Source: Planctomycetota bacterium
GTDB taxonomy: Bacteria > Planctomycetota > Phycisphaerae > UBA1845
Reading direction: 5' to 3'
Assembly (NCBI GenBank): GCA_016860685.1
Contig: BOJX01000007.1
Coordinates: 1-56,713 of the forward strand
DNA length: 56,713 nucleotides
Part shown: positions 1 through 9,325 of the stretch, in pieces
How the letters are laid out: every line of letters starts with the position of its first letter
Numbering within the stretch: position 1 is the stretch's first letter
The notes under the pieces: generated by a model
Seen by the model: the letters and a program-made list of their open reading frames with translations, nothing else
The model's database searches: none
Told to the model about the DNA's origin: nothing
Program-made: the position numbers and the translations under genes

Positions 1-602
1 CCCTTCAGAACGATCACCGCTCCGAATGCGTCGTGAAGATCCGCAGCCGCCTTCTGCCGGGCAGGCGAATCCGACCCGATCGGACCTGTCCCGAGCAGTC
101 GCCTCGCCTCCCCGGGGTGCGGCGTCATGACGATCCGACCCGCGTCTTGGAGCTTCGTACGCCCGTGTTCTGCAAGCCGGTTCAATCCGTCCGCATCCAG
201 TACAACCGGAACGCGACAACTCTGAACGAACTCGACCACCGCGGACGCGGACAAAGAGTCGCCCAGCCCCGGCCCCAACGCCACGACGTCGGCCTCGAAG
301 CGTTCGCAGATCGTCCTCAACTCTTTTGCGCAATCCCCTGATCCCGCCGGCAGCGTCTGCGTCGTCGCCATCGGAACCAGCGTCATCACCACCGGGTTCA
401 CCCGCTCGGGCGCAACCACCCGCACCAACCCCGCCCCGCAACGGAACGCTGCCCGAGCCGCCAGCGCCGGTGCTCCGAACATGCTCACCGGACCGTCGCA
501 ACCGCCGATGATCAGAACCCGCCCGACATCGCCCTTATGCGCGTCGTCCGCTCGCGCGGGCGGCGCCGCGACTTCCTGCGTTATGACCGGCTTCGATGAC
601 AT
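1..602 (-). CDS. nnrD: ADP-dependent NAD(P)H-hydrate dehydratase, partial (C-terminus off the left edge)
   Basis: This reading frame is absent from the ORF track because it has no stop inside the window; I found it by translating the minus strand from an ATG at 602. About 200 residues are visible. After a short N-terminal segment comes a glycine-rich ribokinase-like strand (GRVLIIGGCDG), a mid-domain LGPGLG turn, an LDADGLN motif and the TPHPGEARRLLG motif characteristic of the CARKD/YjeF C-terminal family. These enzymes dehydrate damaged NADHX/NADPHX with ADP or ATP. The catalytic loop (GxxD) lies beyond the edge. The gene is divergent from the epimerase at 794. Only the kinase-like domain is visible; the N-terminal YjeF epimerase domain is not fused at this end. 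Confidence 0.88.
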   Translation of the reverse strand, partial: MSSKPVITQEVAAPPARADDAHKGDVGRVLIIGGCDGPVSMFGAPALAARAAFRCGAGLVRVVAPERVNPVVMTLVPMATTQTLPAGSGDCAKELRTICERFEADVVALGPGLGDSLSASAVVEFVQSCRVPVVLDADGLNRLAEHGRTKLQDAGRIVMTPHPGEARRLLGTGPIGSDSPARQKAAADLHDAFGAVIVLK

Positions 603-709
603 CAACCTTGAATGACGGGTAAAACGGGCGCGCGTCGCATGCCCCTTTGCGCCAATTGTAGCAGGCGGATCCTGGATTGCATCGCGCGGGTGTCGCTCGG
701 GCGGCGGAG

Positions 710-718
710 TGGTATAAC
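710..718 (+). promoter_or_regulatory. Candidate extended -10 promoter (TGGTATAAC) for the epimerase gene
   Basis: TGG directly precedes TATAAC, which fits an extended -10 box. It lies about 75 bp before the epimerase start codon. No convincing -35 hexamer is visible at 16-18 bp. TATA-type sequence is rare in this GC-rich window, which adds some weight. Confidence 0.4.
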
Positions 719-793
719 CGCACAACGAGCACGCGCGTCGGGACCGACGGACGGATCCCGCCCGCGCGATGCCCCTCGGAGGCAGGATCGGGC

Positions 794-1756
794 ATGTCAA
801 CGATGCTGGTCACCGGCGGCGCGGGCTTCATCGGATCAAACCTCGTCGACCGATGTGTGCGCGAGGGACGCCGCGTCGTTATCGTGGACAACTTCGACTC
901 GTTCTACGATCCCGCCCGAAAGCGGCTTAATCTTTCCGGCTCGCTCCAGTCTCCCCGGGTCACCCTGGTCGAAGCCGACATCCGCGACGCGCAAGCGATG
1001 CAGACGCTCTTTGAGAACCACCGCTTCGACACCGTGGTGCATCTGGCGGCCCGCGCCGGCGTCCGCCCCTCGATCCAGGATCCCCTTCTTTATGCCGACG
1101 TGAACATCACCGGGACCGTCGTCCTTCTCGACTGCGCGCGGCGGTTCGGCTGCCGGCGCTTCATCTTCGCCTCCAGCTCGAGCGTTTACGGCAACAACCG
1201 CAAAGTCCCCTTCAGCGAGTCCGACCCCGTCGATCATCCGATCTCCCCTTACGCCGCAACGAAAAAGGCCGGCGAACTGATCTGTCATACGTTTCACCAC
1301 CTGTATCAACTGCCTGTCACGTGCCTTCGATTTTTCACCGTGTTCGGTCCGCGCTGCCGGCCGGATCTGGCGATCGCCAAGTTCACGTCCCTGATCGACC
1401 GGGAGGAGGTCGTCCCGATGTTCGGCGACGGGTCGATGCGCCGCGATTTCACCCACATTGACGACATTCTCGACGGTCTGACCCGCGCGATCGACCGCTG
1501 CTCGGGGTTTCACATTTATAACTTGGGCGAATCCCGCCCGATCGAACTGCGCCGCATGATCGACGTGATCGCCGAAGCTCTTGGAAAACCGGCCCGGATC
1601 GAGCGTCACCCCCAGCCCCCTGGTGACGTCGACGTCACTTACGCGGATGTATCCCGCGCCCGGGCCGAACTCGGGTACGAACCGCGCATCAGATTCGAAG
1701 ACGGCATCGCCGACTACGTCGCCTGGTACCGATCGTTTCAGGGCGAGCGACGCTGA
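794..1756 (+). CDS. NAD-dependent sugar-nucleotide epimerase (UDP-glucuronate 4-epimerase-like)
   Basis: Extended short-chain dehydrogenase of about 320 residues. The N-terminus carries the NAD-binding GGAGFIGSNL Rossmann motif, an acidic residue after strand 2 (IVDNFD), the SSSSVYG strand and the catalytic YAATKKAGE (Tyr-x3-Lys). The stretch LRFFTVFGPRCRPD is typical of UDP-glucuronate epimerases (CapI type). I start at ATG 794 rather than the ORF-track start at 677, because GGAGG lies about 11 bp upstream and the Rossmann strand begins three residues in. Its likely role is making UDP-galacturonate or a related sugar for envelope polysaccharide; the convergent neighbour is a glycosyltransferase. 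Substrate specificity cannot be read from sequence. Confidence 0.9.
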   Translation: MSTMLVTGGAGFIGSNLVDRCVREGRRVVIVDNFDSFYDPARKRLNLSGSLQSPRVTLVEADIRDAQAMQTLFENHRFDTVVHLAARAGVRPSIQDPLLYADVNITGTVVLLDCARRFGCRRFIFASSSSVYGNNRKVPFSESDPVDHPISPYAATKKAGELICHTFHHLYQLPVTCLRFFTVFGPRCRPDLAIAKFTSLIDREEVVPMFGDGSMRRDFTHIDDILDGLTRAIDRCSGFHIYNLGESRPIELRRMIDVIAEALGKPARIERHPQPPGDVDVTYADVSRARAELGYEPRIRFEDGIADYVAWYRSFQGERR

Positions 1757-1782
1757 CGCTCGGAAAGACGCGGACCGCCGCG

Positions 1783-2778
1783 TCAGGGCGCGGTCGGAAC
1801 CCGCGGGCGCAGACTCAGCAGCGCGGCCTGAATACAGCGCGCCAGGACGCGCGCGTCCGCGCGCCGGTGCAGGCTCCGCGCCCACTCCAGCGCCGCGACC
1901 CGGTGCTCGCCCCGAGCGTACGCGGACATCGCCAGGTCGCCGCGGACTCCTGCCAGACGGCGACGAATTTCGGCACGCGTTTCCCGATCCGCGTCCGCAA
2001 ACCGCTGCAACATCTCCTCCACAAGACTTGCGAGGTTTGTAAGATTCTCCGACTTCGACGTGCGCGACGCGCTGCCGGCGACGTGATGATGCAGGCACAG
2101 CGGCTCGTCTACGTAACCCGCTCGCGTCCGGCGCACGATCTCGAGATAAAAAAGCCACTCCTCCGCGTAACGGTGCGCCGTCGAGAAACGAAGGTCGTCC
2201 GCCAGCACTTCACGCCGAACCATCCCGACGATTGTCGCGATGAAATACTGCCGGGCGAGATGGCGGAAAAGATCCGGACTGCACACGCGCAGTCCCGGGG
2301 CGATCTCCTGCGACGGAACCCGCCGCGCTTCAGGCGCAAGCTCGTCGAACACGCTCTCGTGCCGCCGCCCTTCAAGATCGACAAAGGCGTAGTCGCCGAA
2401 AACCAGCCCCAACTCCGGCCGCAACCGGAACAGCGCCAACTGACGCTCCAGTTTCCCGGGAAGGTATTCGTCGTCCGCGTCCAGAAACGCGACGAACGCT
2501 CCGCGCGACTCCTCGATCCCGCGGTTCCGCCCTCCCGACGCCCCAGTGTTCTCCTGCTCGATCAGGCGAAGTCGCTCAGGGTTCCGCATCCGGCGCCGCG
2601 TCGTCCGGACAATCTCGACCGCGGCGGCGCGCTCCGGGGCTCCCGCGCCGGATTGTTCGACGAGAATCAGCTCCCACCCGGTGAACGTCTGCGCCAGCAC
2701 CGAGTCGATGCAGCGGGCGAGCGTCCGCGACGCGCGGTAGGTGGGAACGATCACGCTGACGAGCGGGTCCGACGGCAT
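1783..2778 (-). CDS. Family 2 glycosyltransferase
   Basis: GT-A fold transferase of about 331 residues. The N-terminus shows VSVIVPTYRASRTL, the nucleotide-sugar Asp region, the acceptor-side GGRNRGIEESRG motif and the metal-binding LDADDEYLP (DxD-type). The C-terminal 100 residues are Arg/Ala-rich helices without membrane spans, so it is probably cytosolic or peripheral. The ORF-track start is a TTG at 2784; I prefer ATG 2778, which has GGGAG six bases upstream. It converges with the epimerase at its 3' end (26 bp gap), consistent with polysaccharide or glycan synthesis. Donor and acceptor are unknown. Confidence 0.88.
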   Translation of the reverse strand: MPSDPLVSVIVPTYRASRTLARCIDSVLAQTFTGWELILVEQSGAGAPERAAAVEIVRTTRRRMRNPERLRLIEQENTGASGGRNRGIEESRGAFVAFLDADDEYLPGKLERQLALFRLRPELGLVFGDYAFVDLEGRRHESVFDELAPEARRVPSQEIAPGLRVCSPDLFRHLARQYFIATIVGMVRREVLADDLRFSTAHRYAEEWLFYLEIVRRTRAGYVDEPLCLHHHVAGSASRTSKSENLTNLASLVEEMLQRFADADRETRAEIRRRLAGVRGDLAMSAYARGEHRVAALEWARSLHRRADARVLARCIQAALLSLRPRVPTAP

Positions 2779-2900
2779 GTGCAACTCCCGCCGCGCCGCG
2801 CGGCGTCATCAGATCATCGGCGATGCCCCGCCCGACCTTGAAGGAACGCGCCTCGCCGGCATCAAGCCGCGCCCGTCGGAACCCGGGACCGCCCGGCGGA

Positions 2901-3716
2901 TCACGTCAGAAGCACGCCCGCCGCGCCGTGAATCATCCGTCCCGCGACGTAGATCAGGAGCATCACAAACCCGATCGCCAGCTTTCGCCTCGGCAAACGA
3001 TGCACCAGCGACGCCCCGAAAAGACTGCCCGCCATCGCCGTCGGGATCAGCAGCGCCGCCAGCAGAAAAGGCGACCTTGCGTGCGTCGCGCCCTCCGTGA
3101 GCACCGCCCAGTTCTTGACCGCCGCGCCGACGACGCTCGTCGCCGCGATTGTCGCCGACGAGTTCGCGATCGCCGTCGTCAGTTTCATCCCGAGAAACCG
3201 CCGCTGCATCGGCACCGCCACCACGCCGCCTCCGACCCCCAGCATGCCTCCGATGACGCCCGTCGGCACCGCCACAAAAACGGCGCGAGGCCACGTCAGC
3301 GCCGCCGCCGACTCGCCCCCAGTCCCGGAACCGCCAGGTCGCGCAAGCCGCGCCGCCTCGACGCCCGCGCACGCCAGCACGAACGCCCCGAAAAGCAGGC
3401 GCAACACCGCCTCCCCCTCGCCCTTGAAATACGACAGCTCGCTCAGCAACACTCCGACGATCATCGCTCCCAGCGCCGGAGGAATCAGCCGCGAGATCAC
3501 GCCCCGGTCGATCGCGCCAGCGCGCACATGATGCCGCACCGCAGGCAGGACGAGGAAGAAATTCACGATCATCGCCGCAGCCTGGTAAAGGTGCTGATCC
3601 GGTCCGAGCAGCCACGTCATCGCCGGGATCATGACAATGCTTCCGCCGATCCCGAACAAACCTCCCGCCACCCCGGCGACCAGACCCACGCCCAGGAGTA
3701 CGATCCCTTCGTTCAC
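2901..3716 (-). CDS. TauE/SafE family transporter
   Basis: Integral membrane protein of 271 residues with about eight predicted helices. It has the two-fold repeated glycine-rich signature of the family: GLFGIGGSIVMIP near the N-terminus and GGMLGVGGGVVAVP in the middle. These permeases export sulfite, organosulfonates or other anions. It starts at GTG and lies downstream of the FtsX permease gene on the same strand with a 72 bp gap, so it may be read from the same transcript. The substrate cannot be inferred from its neighbours. Confidence 0.88.
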   Translation of the reverse strand: MNEGIVLLGVGLVAGVAGGLFGIGGSIVMIPAMTWLLGPDQHLYQAAAMIVNFFLVLPAVRHHVRAGAIDRGVISRLIPPALGAMIVGVLLSELSYFKGEGEAVLRLLFGAFVLACAGVEAARLARPGGSGTGGESAAALTWPRAVFVAVPTGVIGGMLGVGGGVVAVPMQRRFLGMKLTTAIANSSATIAATSVVGAAVKNWAVLTEGATHARSPFLLAALLIPTAMAGSLFGASLVHRLPRRKLAIGFVMLLIYVAGRMIHGAAGVLLT

Positions 3717-3788
3717 GTTACGCCTTCGCTCCGCGTCTGCACGGATTCCGTGACCCTCAAGCTTCGCGCGCAGCGCGCCGACGGAGGT

Positions 3789-6728
3789 TCACTCGACCTG
3801 AAGCGCCTCCAGAACGTTGTCCTTCGCCGCCGTCCGGGCAGGCTGGATCGCCGCGCAAACGCACACCGACAACGTCACCAGCACCGCCTTGACGATCGTC
3901 CCCCACGGAATGATCCACGGAACCTCGACCCCGGCCACCGACAGCGAAATCGCGTTCGCAAAACGCGCCAGCGCGAACCCCAGCCCCACCCCCGTCACCG
4001 ACCCGAGCAGCCCCAGCGTCACCGCCTCGCTGAACACAAGCCGCAGCGTCTGCGACCGGGTCATCCCCACCGCCCGCAGCATCGCGATCGCCTTCGCCCG
4101 CATCCGCACCCGCACCATCATCAGGTTCGCGATTCCCAGCGACGCCACCGCCAGCGCGAACGTCGGCGCCCACGTGATCAGCGTCACGCCCCGCCGCAAG
4201 TCGCGCTCCAGCATCTCACGCATCCGCGAAATCGACCCGACGATCGCGTCCGGACGCTCCAGGGTGTACGCGATGTTCATCAGCACCAGCCGCTCGCGGA
4301 ACGCCTTCCAACGCTCTTCCGGAAGCGTATTCTCCCACCGTCGGCAGATATACCCGAACGCCCGGCGGAAACGTTCCAGCGCCGGAACCGCGCCCGCGGG
4401 AGGCATCCCTTCGGCGGAGGACGCCCACGCGAGAACCTCGCTCTCGAACCCCGACCACTCCTCGCGGATTTCCGGCAGCCGCGGCAGCCACTCCAGCGCA
4501 AGACGCGCGACCTCCCGCGGTGAAGATTCTGACGGTGGATCTTCCACCCGGAAAAGTTCGGGAACGTCCGACGGTTCGAGCCGGAAGTTGCACATCATCA
4601 TCGCCACGCGGTCCACCCCGAAGTGCTTGACCAGATCCTCACGCGTCCCCAGCACCGCGCTCGACGCGGCGAACTGCATGTAATTCTCCGCACCGAAAAA
4701 ATTGACCGCCAGATCCAGCGCCGGCGACTGCACCACGTCCGCCACCACGAATTCGCGCGAAATGTCGTTGATCGTCACCCGCACCCGGTCGCCCTTGCGA
4801 ATGCCCTTCGACCGGGCGGTCTGCGGAGGCACGAGCACGTGCCCGCCCGCGTGCATCAGAGATCGGATTTCCTCCGTGTCGCTTTCCGCAAAGCCCAGCT
4901 TCGCCAGATCGAGGAACGTGTCCACGTCCCCCGCGACGTAGACCGGCCGCGTCAGCTTGTCGAAGATCGCCGTCAGCAGCGGGTTCTGCCGCGAACCGTC
5001 CGCCCGCACCGGCTCGATCGTGCAGTCCACGTCCGTCGTCACCGTCATCTTCCCGACCCCGGGCAGACGCGACGCCGCCTCCACCGCCGAATACGGCACG
5101 TGATCGTACGTCCAGACAAAACCTTCCGGCAGGCGGCTCGGAAAATCCCAGAACACGAGGATGCCCTGCGACCGCACCGCCGTGAACACGATCAGCGACA
5201 ACCCCGCCATCAGAACCCAGCACACGCACGCCGAAAGCCACGGCGACTTCCCCACCTGGTCCCGTGACAGCGCAGGACGCAGCAGCAGCAGTCCGCCTCC
5301 CACCGCCGCGAACGCCGACCCGAGCAACGACACCACCGCCGGCGCCGTCAGGACAAAGCCGATCACCAGCGTCAACATCCCCGCAAAAATCCCGGGACCG
5401 CGCGTCCAGTGCGCCGGGTTCATCCCGCCGTGCGTGAGGTACTCGTGAACCGCGATCAGCAACGCTCCCGCGCCAAACGTCGCCCACAACAGCCGCCGCG
5501 ACGCCGGACGCGCTTCAGGCGTCGCCGCGCGCATCGGCGAAACCGAGCACACCTGCGTCATCAGGATCGCCTGGCTCAACGCCCAGACAATTCCGGCCGC
5601 CGTCATCGCGATCCGCACGCCCCACGCCGAAAGCGGAACCTCCCACCCCGCCGCCTCGTTGCCCTCGAACTTGACTTCCACTGCCAGCAGCAGTCCGAGT
5701 CGCACCAGCCCCCACCCCAGCGGCACGCCCAGCAGCGCCCCCAGCACCGTCGGCGGCGTCGTTTGTACCGCCACCAGCCCCGCGATCTGCGCGCGGGTGA
5801 ACCCGACGCAGCGCATCACGCCCAGCAGGCGGCTCTGCTTGTAAAGCGCCGCGCTCGTCGTCGTCAGCATGATGAAAAACGCCGCAAGCAGCGTCACCGA
5901 CGCCGCCAGCACGACGATCAGCCGCGTGATCCGCTCCGCCTCGTCCAACTGCGCCAGGCGCGTCGCCGCGGAGTGAACCTCATAAGGCTGAATCTCGCGC
6001 CGGATCAGGTCGCGCAGCGCCGCCTCGCACCGCCTCAGCCCCTCCTGCGACGGGTCGTTGACGCGCACCTCGATCACCGTCGCCTGTCCCGGCTGGCGCT
6101 TCAGCGCCTGAAGATCGGCGATGTGAACGTAGACGATCGGATGCTGGAACTCGGCGACGCGCCGACTCTCGATCAGCCCCGTGATCGTAAAAGGCGTGGG
6201 CGGCGCCGTGTCATAAGGTGCAAGCTCGACCGTGTCGCCGAGCGCGTACCCCAGCTCATCCGCGAGGGGCTTCTCCATCACCAGCGCCCCGCGCTCGTCC
6301 GCCCCCGGGATCCGGCCCGTCAAGCCCGACGGCGTCCAGAACGGCGCGATCGTCGCCGGATCGATCCCGATGATCTCGATCCAGTGGACCCGGTGATCCG
6401 GACCGACTTCCTCTTGCGCCTTCGGAAGCACGACGACCCGGCGGATCAGCTTCGCCGTTACCTCCCGGACGCCGTCAATCCGCGCGACCTTCTCGGCGAA
6501 CGAGGCTTCGAGCTGTCCCCAGTGCGCGCCGGGCGGCGCAAGGCTCAGGTGCGACTCCCCCAGCCAGCGCGTCACCACCTCGCGGCGGATCATCGTCAGC
6601 GCGGATTCGTAGAACGACGTGATCGCCAGCACGATCGCCACGCCCAGCGCCATCACCACCACCGTGGCGACCGCCGGACCCCGGTCAACCGACCAGTTCC
6701 GCGTACCGAGCTGCCACCAGCGACGCAT
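3789..6728 (-). CDS. FtsX-like (MacB/LolE type) ABC transporter permease
   Basis: Large permease of 979 residues. A first membrane helix lies near residues 20-45, then a soluble MacB-PCD-like periplasmic region to about 260, a first FtsX domain (helices about 275-400), extra membrane helices around 430-530, a second soluble region, and a C-terminal FtsX domain (about 840-970) with the RAKAIAMLRAVGMT motif. The first domain has the matching RLLGVMRCVGFT. I start at ATG 6728, preceded by GGAGAGGAG; this overlaps the upstream ATPase stop by 44 bp, indicating coupled translation. Such pairs move lipoproteins, peptides or drugs across the inner membrane or act as mechanotransmitters; the cargo here is unknown. 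Confidence 0.92.
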   Translation of the reverse strand: MRRWWQLGTRNWSVDRGPAVATVVVMALGVAIVLAITSFYESALTMIRREVVTRWLGESHLSLAPPGAHWGQLEASFAEKVARIDGVREVTAKLIRRVVVLPKAQEEVGPDHRVHWIEIIGIDPATIAPFWTPSGLTGRIPGADERGALVMEKPLADELGYALGDTVELAPYDTAPPTPFTITGLIESRRVAEFQHPIVYVHIADLQALKRQPGQATVIEVRVNDPSQEGLRRCEAALRDLIRREIQPYEVHSAATRLAQLDEAERITRLIVVLAASVTLLAAFFIMLTTTSAALYKQSRLLGVMRCVGFTRAQIAGLVAVQTTPPTVLGALLGVPLGWGLVRLGLLLAVEVKFEGNEAAGWEVPLSAWGVRIAMTAAGIVWALSQAILMTQVCSVSPMRAATPEARPASRRLLWATFGAGALLIAVHEYLTHGGMNPAHWTRGPGIFAGMLTLVIGFVLTAPAVVSLLGSAFAAVGGGLLLLRPALSRDQVGKSPWLSACVCWVLMAGLSLIVFTAVRSQGILVFWDFPSRLPEGFVWTYDHVPYSAVEAASRLPGVGKMTVTTDVDCTIEPVRADGSRQNPLLTAIFDKLTRPVYVAGDVDTFLDLAKLGFAESDTEEIRSLMHAGGHVLVPPQTARSKGIRKGDRVRVTINDISREFVVADVVQSPALDLAVNFFGAENYMQFAASSAVLGTREDLVKHFGVDRVAMMMCNFRLEPSDVPELFRVEDPPSESSPREVARLALEWLPRLPEIREEWSGFESEVLAWASSAEGMPPAGAVPALERFRRAFGYICRRWENTLPEERWKAFRERLVLMNIAYTLERPDAIVGSISRMREMLERDLRRGVTLITWAPTFALAVASLGIANLMMVRVRMRAKAIAMLRAVGMTRSQTLRLVFSEAVTLGLLGSVTGVGLGFALARFANAISLSVAGVEVPWIIPWGTIVKAVLVTLSVCVCAAIQPARTAAKDNVLEALQVE

Positions 6729-7425
6729 GCTCCTCTCCGCCCGGCGAAAACTCGCCCGCCACCCGACCGTCCCGCAACACGACGACCCGGTCGGCGAACG
6801 CCGCACCCCGCGCCTCATGCGTCACCGCGACCACCGTCGTCCCGTCCTGCCTCGCCAGCGACGCCAGCAAGCGCCAGATCTGCTCGCCGTGCTTTGAGTC
6901 CAGGTTTCCCGTCGGCTCATCCGCCAGCAGGATCGCCGGGTTCATCATCAGCGCTCGCGCCACCGCCACCCGCTGCTGCTCCCCGCCCGACATCGCCTGC
7001 GGACGGTGCGTCAGCCGTCCGGACAGCCCCACCCGGCCCAACAGCGACCGCGCTCGATCCGCGCAATCCTGTCCGTTCACGCCCTCCAGCATCCGCGGGA
7101 TCGTCACGTTCTCCAGCGCCGTCAACGTCGGCAGCAGGTTGTACGACTGAAACACCATCCCGATCCGACGGCGACGGAAAAGCGTCCGCTCGCGGTCGGG
7201 CATGCGCGCCAGATCGGCGCCGTCGATCAGAATCTCCCCGGACGTCGGCCGGTCCAGTCCGCCCATCAGATGCAGCAACGTGCTTTTCCCTGATCCGCTC
7301 GAACCCATCACCGCTACGAATTCGCCTCGGTTGACGATCAGGCTCACGCCGTCCAGCGCCGTCACAGCCGCTTCCCCGGCTTTGAACCGCTTGTGAACGT
7401 CGTTGACCTGGACGACCGCGCTCAT
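6685..7425 (-). CDS. ABC transporter ATP-binding protein (LolD/MacB family)
   Basis: Complete ATPase of 246 residues with Walker A GSSGSGKST, Q-loop MVFQSYNLLP, signature MSGGEQQRVAVARA, Walker B ILLADEPTGNLD and H-loop VTHEA. The GNLDS form after Walker B is typical of the LolD/MacB/FtsE group. The ORF-track start at 7566 adds 47 Arg-rich residues with no family similarity; ATG 7425 begins exactly at the family N-terminus. It overlaps the permease gene and certainly forms one transporter with it. The operon's 5' end is bounded by the terminator at 7484-7520. Confidence 0.95.
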   Translation of the reverse strand: MSAVVQVNDVHKRFKAGEAAVTALDGVSLIVNRGEFVAVMGSSGSGKSTLLHLMGGLDRPTSGEILIDGADLARMPDRERTLFRRRRIGMVFQSYNLLPTLTALENVTIPRMLEGVNGQDCADRARSLLGRVGLSGRLTHRPQAMSGGEQQRVAVARALMMNPAILLADEPTGNLDSKHGEQIWRLLASLARQDGTTVVAVTHEARGAAFADRVVVLRDGRVAGEFSPGGEEHASLVAARYAELVG

Positions 7426-7483
7426 CGCCTGCCATCGTACCGGCGGACCCGCACCGCAACTACGCGCAAAACCCCTGCGCGAC

Positions 7484-7520
7484 AAAAAGGGACGGCGAGC
7501 TCGACAGAGCATGCCGTCCC
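7484..7520 (-). terminator. Rho-independent terminator of the 7594-7929 gene
   Basis: Read on the minus strand, GGGACGGC and GCCGTCCC form a perfect 8 bp stem followed at once by TTTTT. It lies about 75 bp past the stop codon of the small membrane protein gene and before the start of the ABC ATPase, so it insulates the two transcription units. Confidence 0.8.
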
Positions 7521-7534
7521 TGAAGATTCTTCGA

Positions 7535-7555
7535 CGACGAAGGTTTCCTTCGTCG
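7535..7555. repeat. Perfect 9 bp inverted repeat with 3 nt loop
   Basis: CGACGAAGG-TTT-CCTTCGTCG. It sits between the stop codon of the small membrane protein gene and the terminator hairpin. It may protect the 3' end of the transcript or act as an accessory terminator; no T-run follows it. Confidence 0.6.
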
Positions 7556-7593
7556 GTAGTTGTCACTCCTTCGCGATGATCGTCGCCCGGTCG

Positions 7594-7929
7594 TTACGCC
7601 GGCGGCGCCGTATTCAGCTTCTCCGGCGCGGGCTGGTTGCGACCACGCGTCGGCGCGCGTTCACCGTCATCGCTCGGCTGTCGCGTCGGTGCGGGCTCCT
7701 CCGCCGCACGCTCGCGCTGCACATCGCGGTCCGGTGCGCGACCGGCGGCCTTAGGCGCCCCCGCTTCCGGTGCAGCCGTCTCCACGACCGGCGTCTCCTG
7801 CACCGGTTCTTCTTCGTCTCCGCCGCTGTTCATCCACCAGACGCCGGCGATCGCCAGCACCAGTACCCCGAGAACCGCCCCCATCACGGTGTTCTTATTG
7901 CCCCCGCTTGAGCCGCCCTTTGCTGCCAC
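7594..7929 (-). CDS. Small single-pass membrane protein, uncharacterised
   Basis: A 111-residue protein: a short Gly/Ser/Lys-rich N-terminus, one hydrophobic helix at about residues 15-32 (VMGAVLGVLVLAIAGVWWM), then a low-complexity tail rich in Glu, Pro, Ala and Arg. The GTG start has GAGGAGA seven bases upstream. I do not recognise a family. The topology (N-in, disordered tail outside) and the dedicated terminator suggest a real gene. It has its own leader of about 230 bp downstream of the TPR lipoprotein gene. Confidence 0.65.
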   Translation of the reverse strand: MAAKGGSSGGNKNTVMGAVLGVLVLAIAGVWWMNSGGDEEEPVQETPVVETAAPEAGAPKAAGRAPDRDVQRERAAEEPAPTRQPSDDGERAPTRGRNQPAPEKLNTAPPA

Positions 7930-8156
7930 GGTGGTTTCTCCTCATACCCGCGCCGGCCGCCCCTCACCTACGCGGAACATCCGCGTCTTTCCTCGGCTGG
8001 CGATATTGCCCTGATTATCCCTTTCAGGTTCGACCGGTCAATCAACCGCTCCGGTCAGACCTCGCAATCCGATCCTCATTAGACGCGCAGCTCCGCCGGG
8101 AGTTCGCGCCATCCCGCGACCGAGTTCCCGCGGAGTTTTTCACAACCTAAGTCCAG

Positions 8157-9179
8157 TTACGGTTCTAACACCCCCGAAAGCACCCCCGTCTCGTCCTTCG
8201 TCGCCCCCTGCCCCCGATATTTCGCGATCAGTTGTCGGATCCGAGGTTGATTCGAATCCAGCTCCAGCGACCGGTGCCAGTGTTCGATCGCCCGCTCCTT
8301 GCCTTCTACATTGGTAGAATCACTCAAATGCCTCAACATGAAGATCGAGCCCAACCCGGCATGACACCGCGGACGTCTCGGATCCTGAATCAACGCCTTC
8401 TGATACGCCTCAAGCGCCAAGTCATATTCCTTCCGCAGAAAGTGACAATACCCCAACGCCTCCAGCGCCTCGGCATATTCAGGATCAATCCGAACCGCCT
8501 GCTCCAGCGATTCCCGCGCCAGCAGCAAACGATCCTGCTTTAGATAGGCGTTCGCCAGGTTGACGAGAACCCGCGGCTGGTTGGCGTCTCGCTCCAACGC
8601 GTCCTTGTACGCCCGGATCGCCTCGTAATACTTCCCCTGCGCCGCGCACGCGACGCCGAGATTCACCAGGGCAAAGGGTGCGTCCGGCTGAAGTTCGACG
8701 GCCTTGCGGAATGCCGCCTCCGCTTGTGCGTAATCCCCCAGTTCCTGATAACAGACCCCGAGGTTGACCCGCGCTTCGGCATTATCCGGGCGTAACTCAA
8801 CCGCGTGTAAATATGCTTTCGTAGCTTCTGCGAGTCGCCGAGTTCTAAAATAAAGATGCGCAAGATCAAGCACATCTTTAAACGAGAAGGGGTTGCGCCT
8901 CACCGCCTCAACGAACTGCTCAATCGCACGGTCGTAATCGCCCAGCTTTCGGTAGACTGCTCCCAGCCGCGAAAAAGGCGTCGAGAGTTTCGGATCCCAG
9001 GCAGAGGCCCGCTGAAACTCGCGGATCGCGGCGTCGAGATTGTTTCGCGCAAGGTGCCGATCGCCCGACTCAACCAGGTTCTCCGCCGCAAGGCGGCTCA
9101 CGGGTTGGCAAGAGGCGCAGGTCAGTCCTAGAATCGCCAGAGCCAGCCGGAAACAGTGAATTCGCGGCCTTTGTGTCAT
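8157..9179 (-). CDS. TPR-repeat lipoprotein
   Basis: Protein of 340 residues. The N-terminus is basic then hydrophobic and ends in LTCASC, a plausible lipobox, so it is probably lipid-anchored and periplasmic. The rest is a near-continuous array of about eight tetratricopeptide repeats (34-residue units with the A-x-x-x-Y-x-x-A pattern, e.g. AIREFQRA, AEAAFRKAVEL, ALEAYQKAL). ATG 9179 is preferred over the ORF-track start at 9212, because the latter puts charged residues ahead of the signal peptide. TPR lipoproteins usually scaffold envelope or secretion complexes; the partner is unknown. Confidence 0.85.
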   Translation of the reverse strand: MTQRPRIHCFRLALAILGLTCASCQPVSRLAAENLVESGDRHLARNNLDAAIREFQRASAWDPKLSTPFSRLGAVYRKLGDYDRAIEQFVEAVRRNPFSFKDVLDLAHLYFRTRRLAEATKAYLHAVELRPDNAEARVNLGVCYQELGDYAQAEAAFRKAVELQPDAPFALVNLGVACAAQGKYYEAIRAYKDALERDANQPRVLVNLANAYLKQDRLLLARESLEQAVRIDPEYAEALEALGYCHFLRKEYDLALEAYQKALIQDPRRPRCHAGLGSIFMLRHLSDSTNVEGKERAIEHWHRSLELDSNQPRIRQLIAKYRGQGATKDETGVLSGVLEP

Positions 9180-9325
9180 GTCGCTTACCTTTCCGCTGGT
9201 TCGGACATCCAAGACGATCGGGAGGTCCGCTCGTTCTGGATATCGGACGAAAAAACCTCCCGGGTTTGATGCAGGAGGGCCGGCGGCTTCCGCCCCGGTG
9301 TCCCTCCAGATAAAGGGGAAATGCC

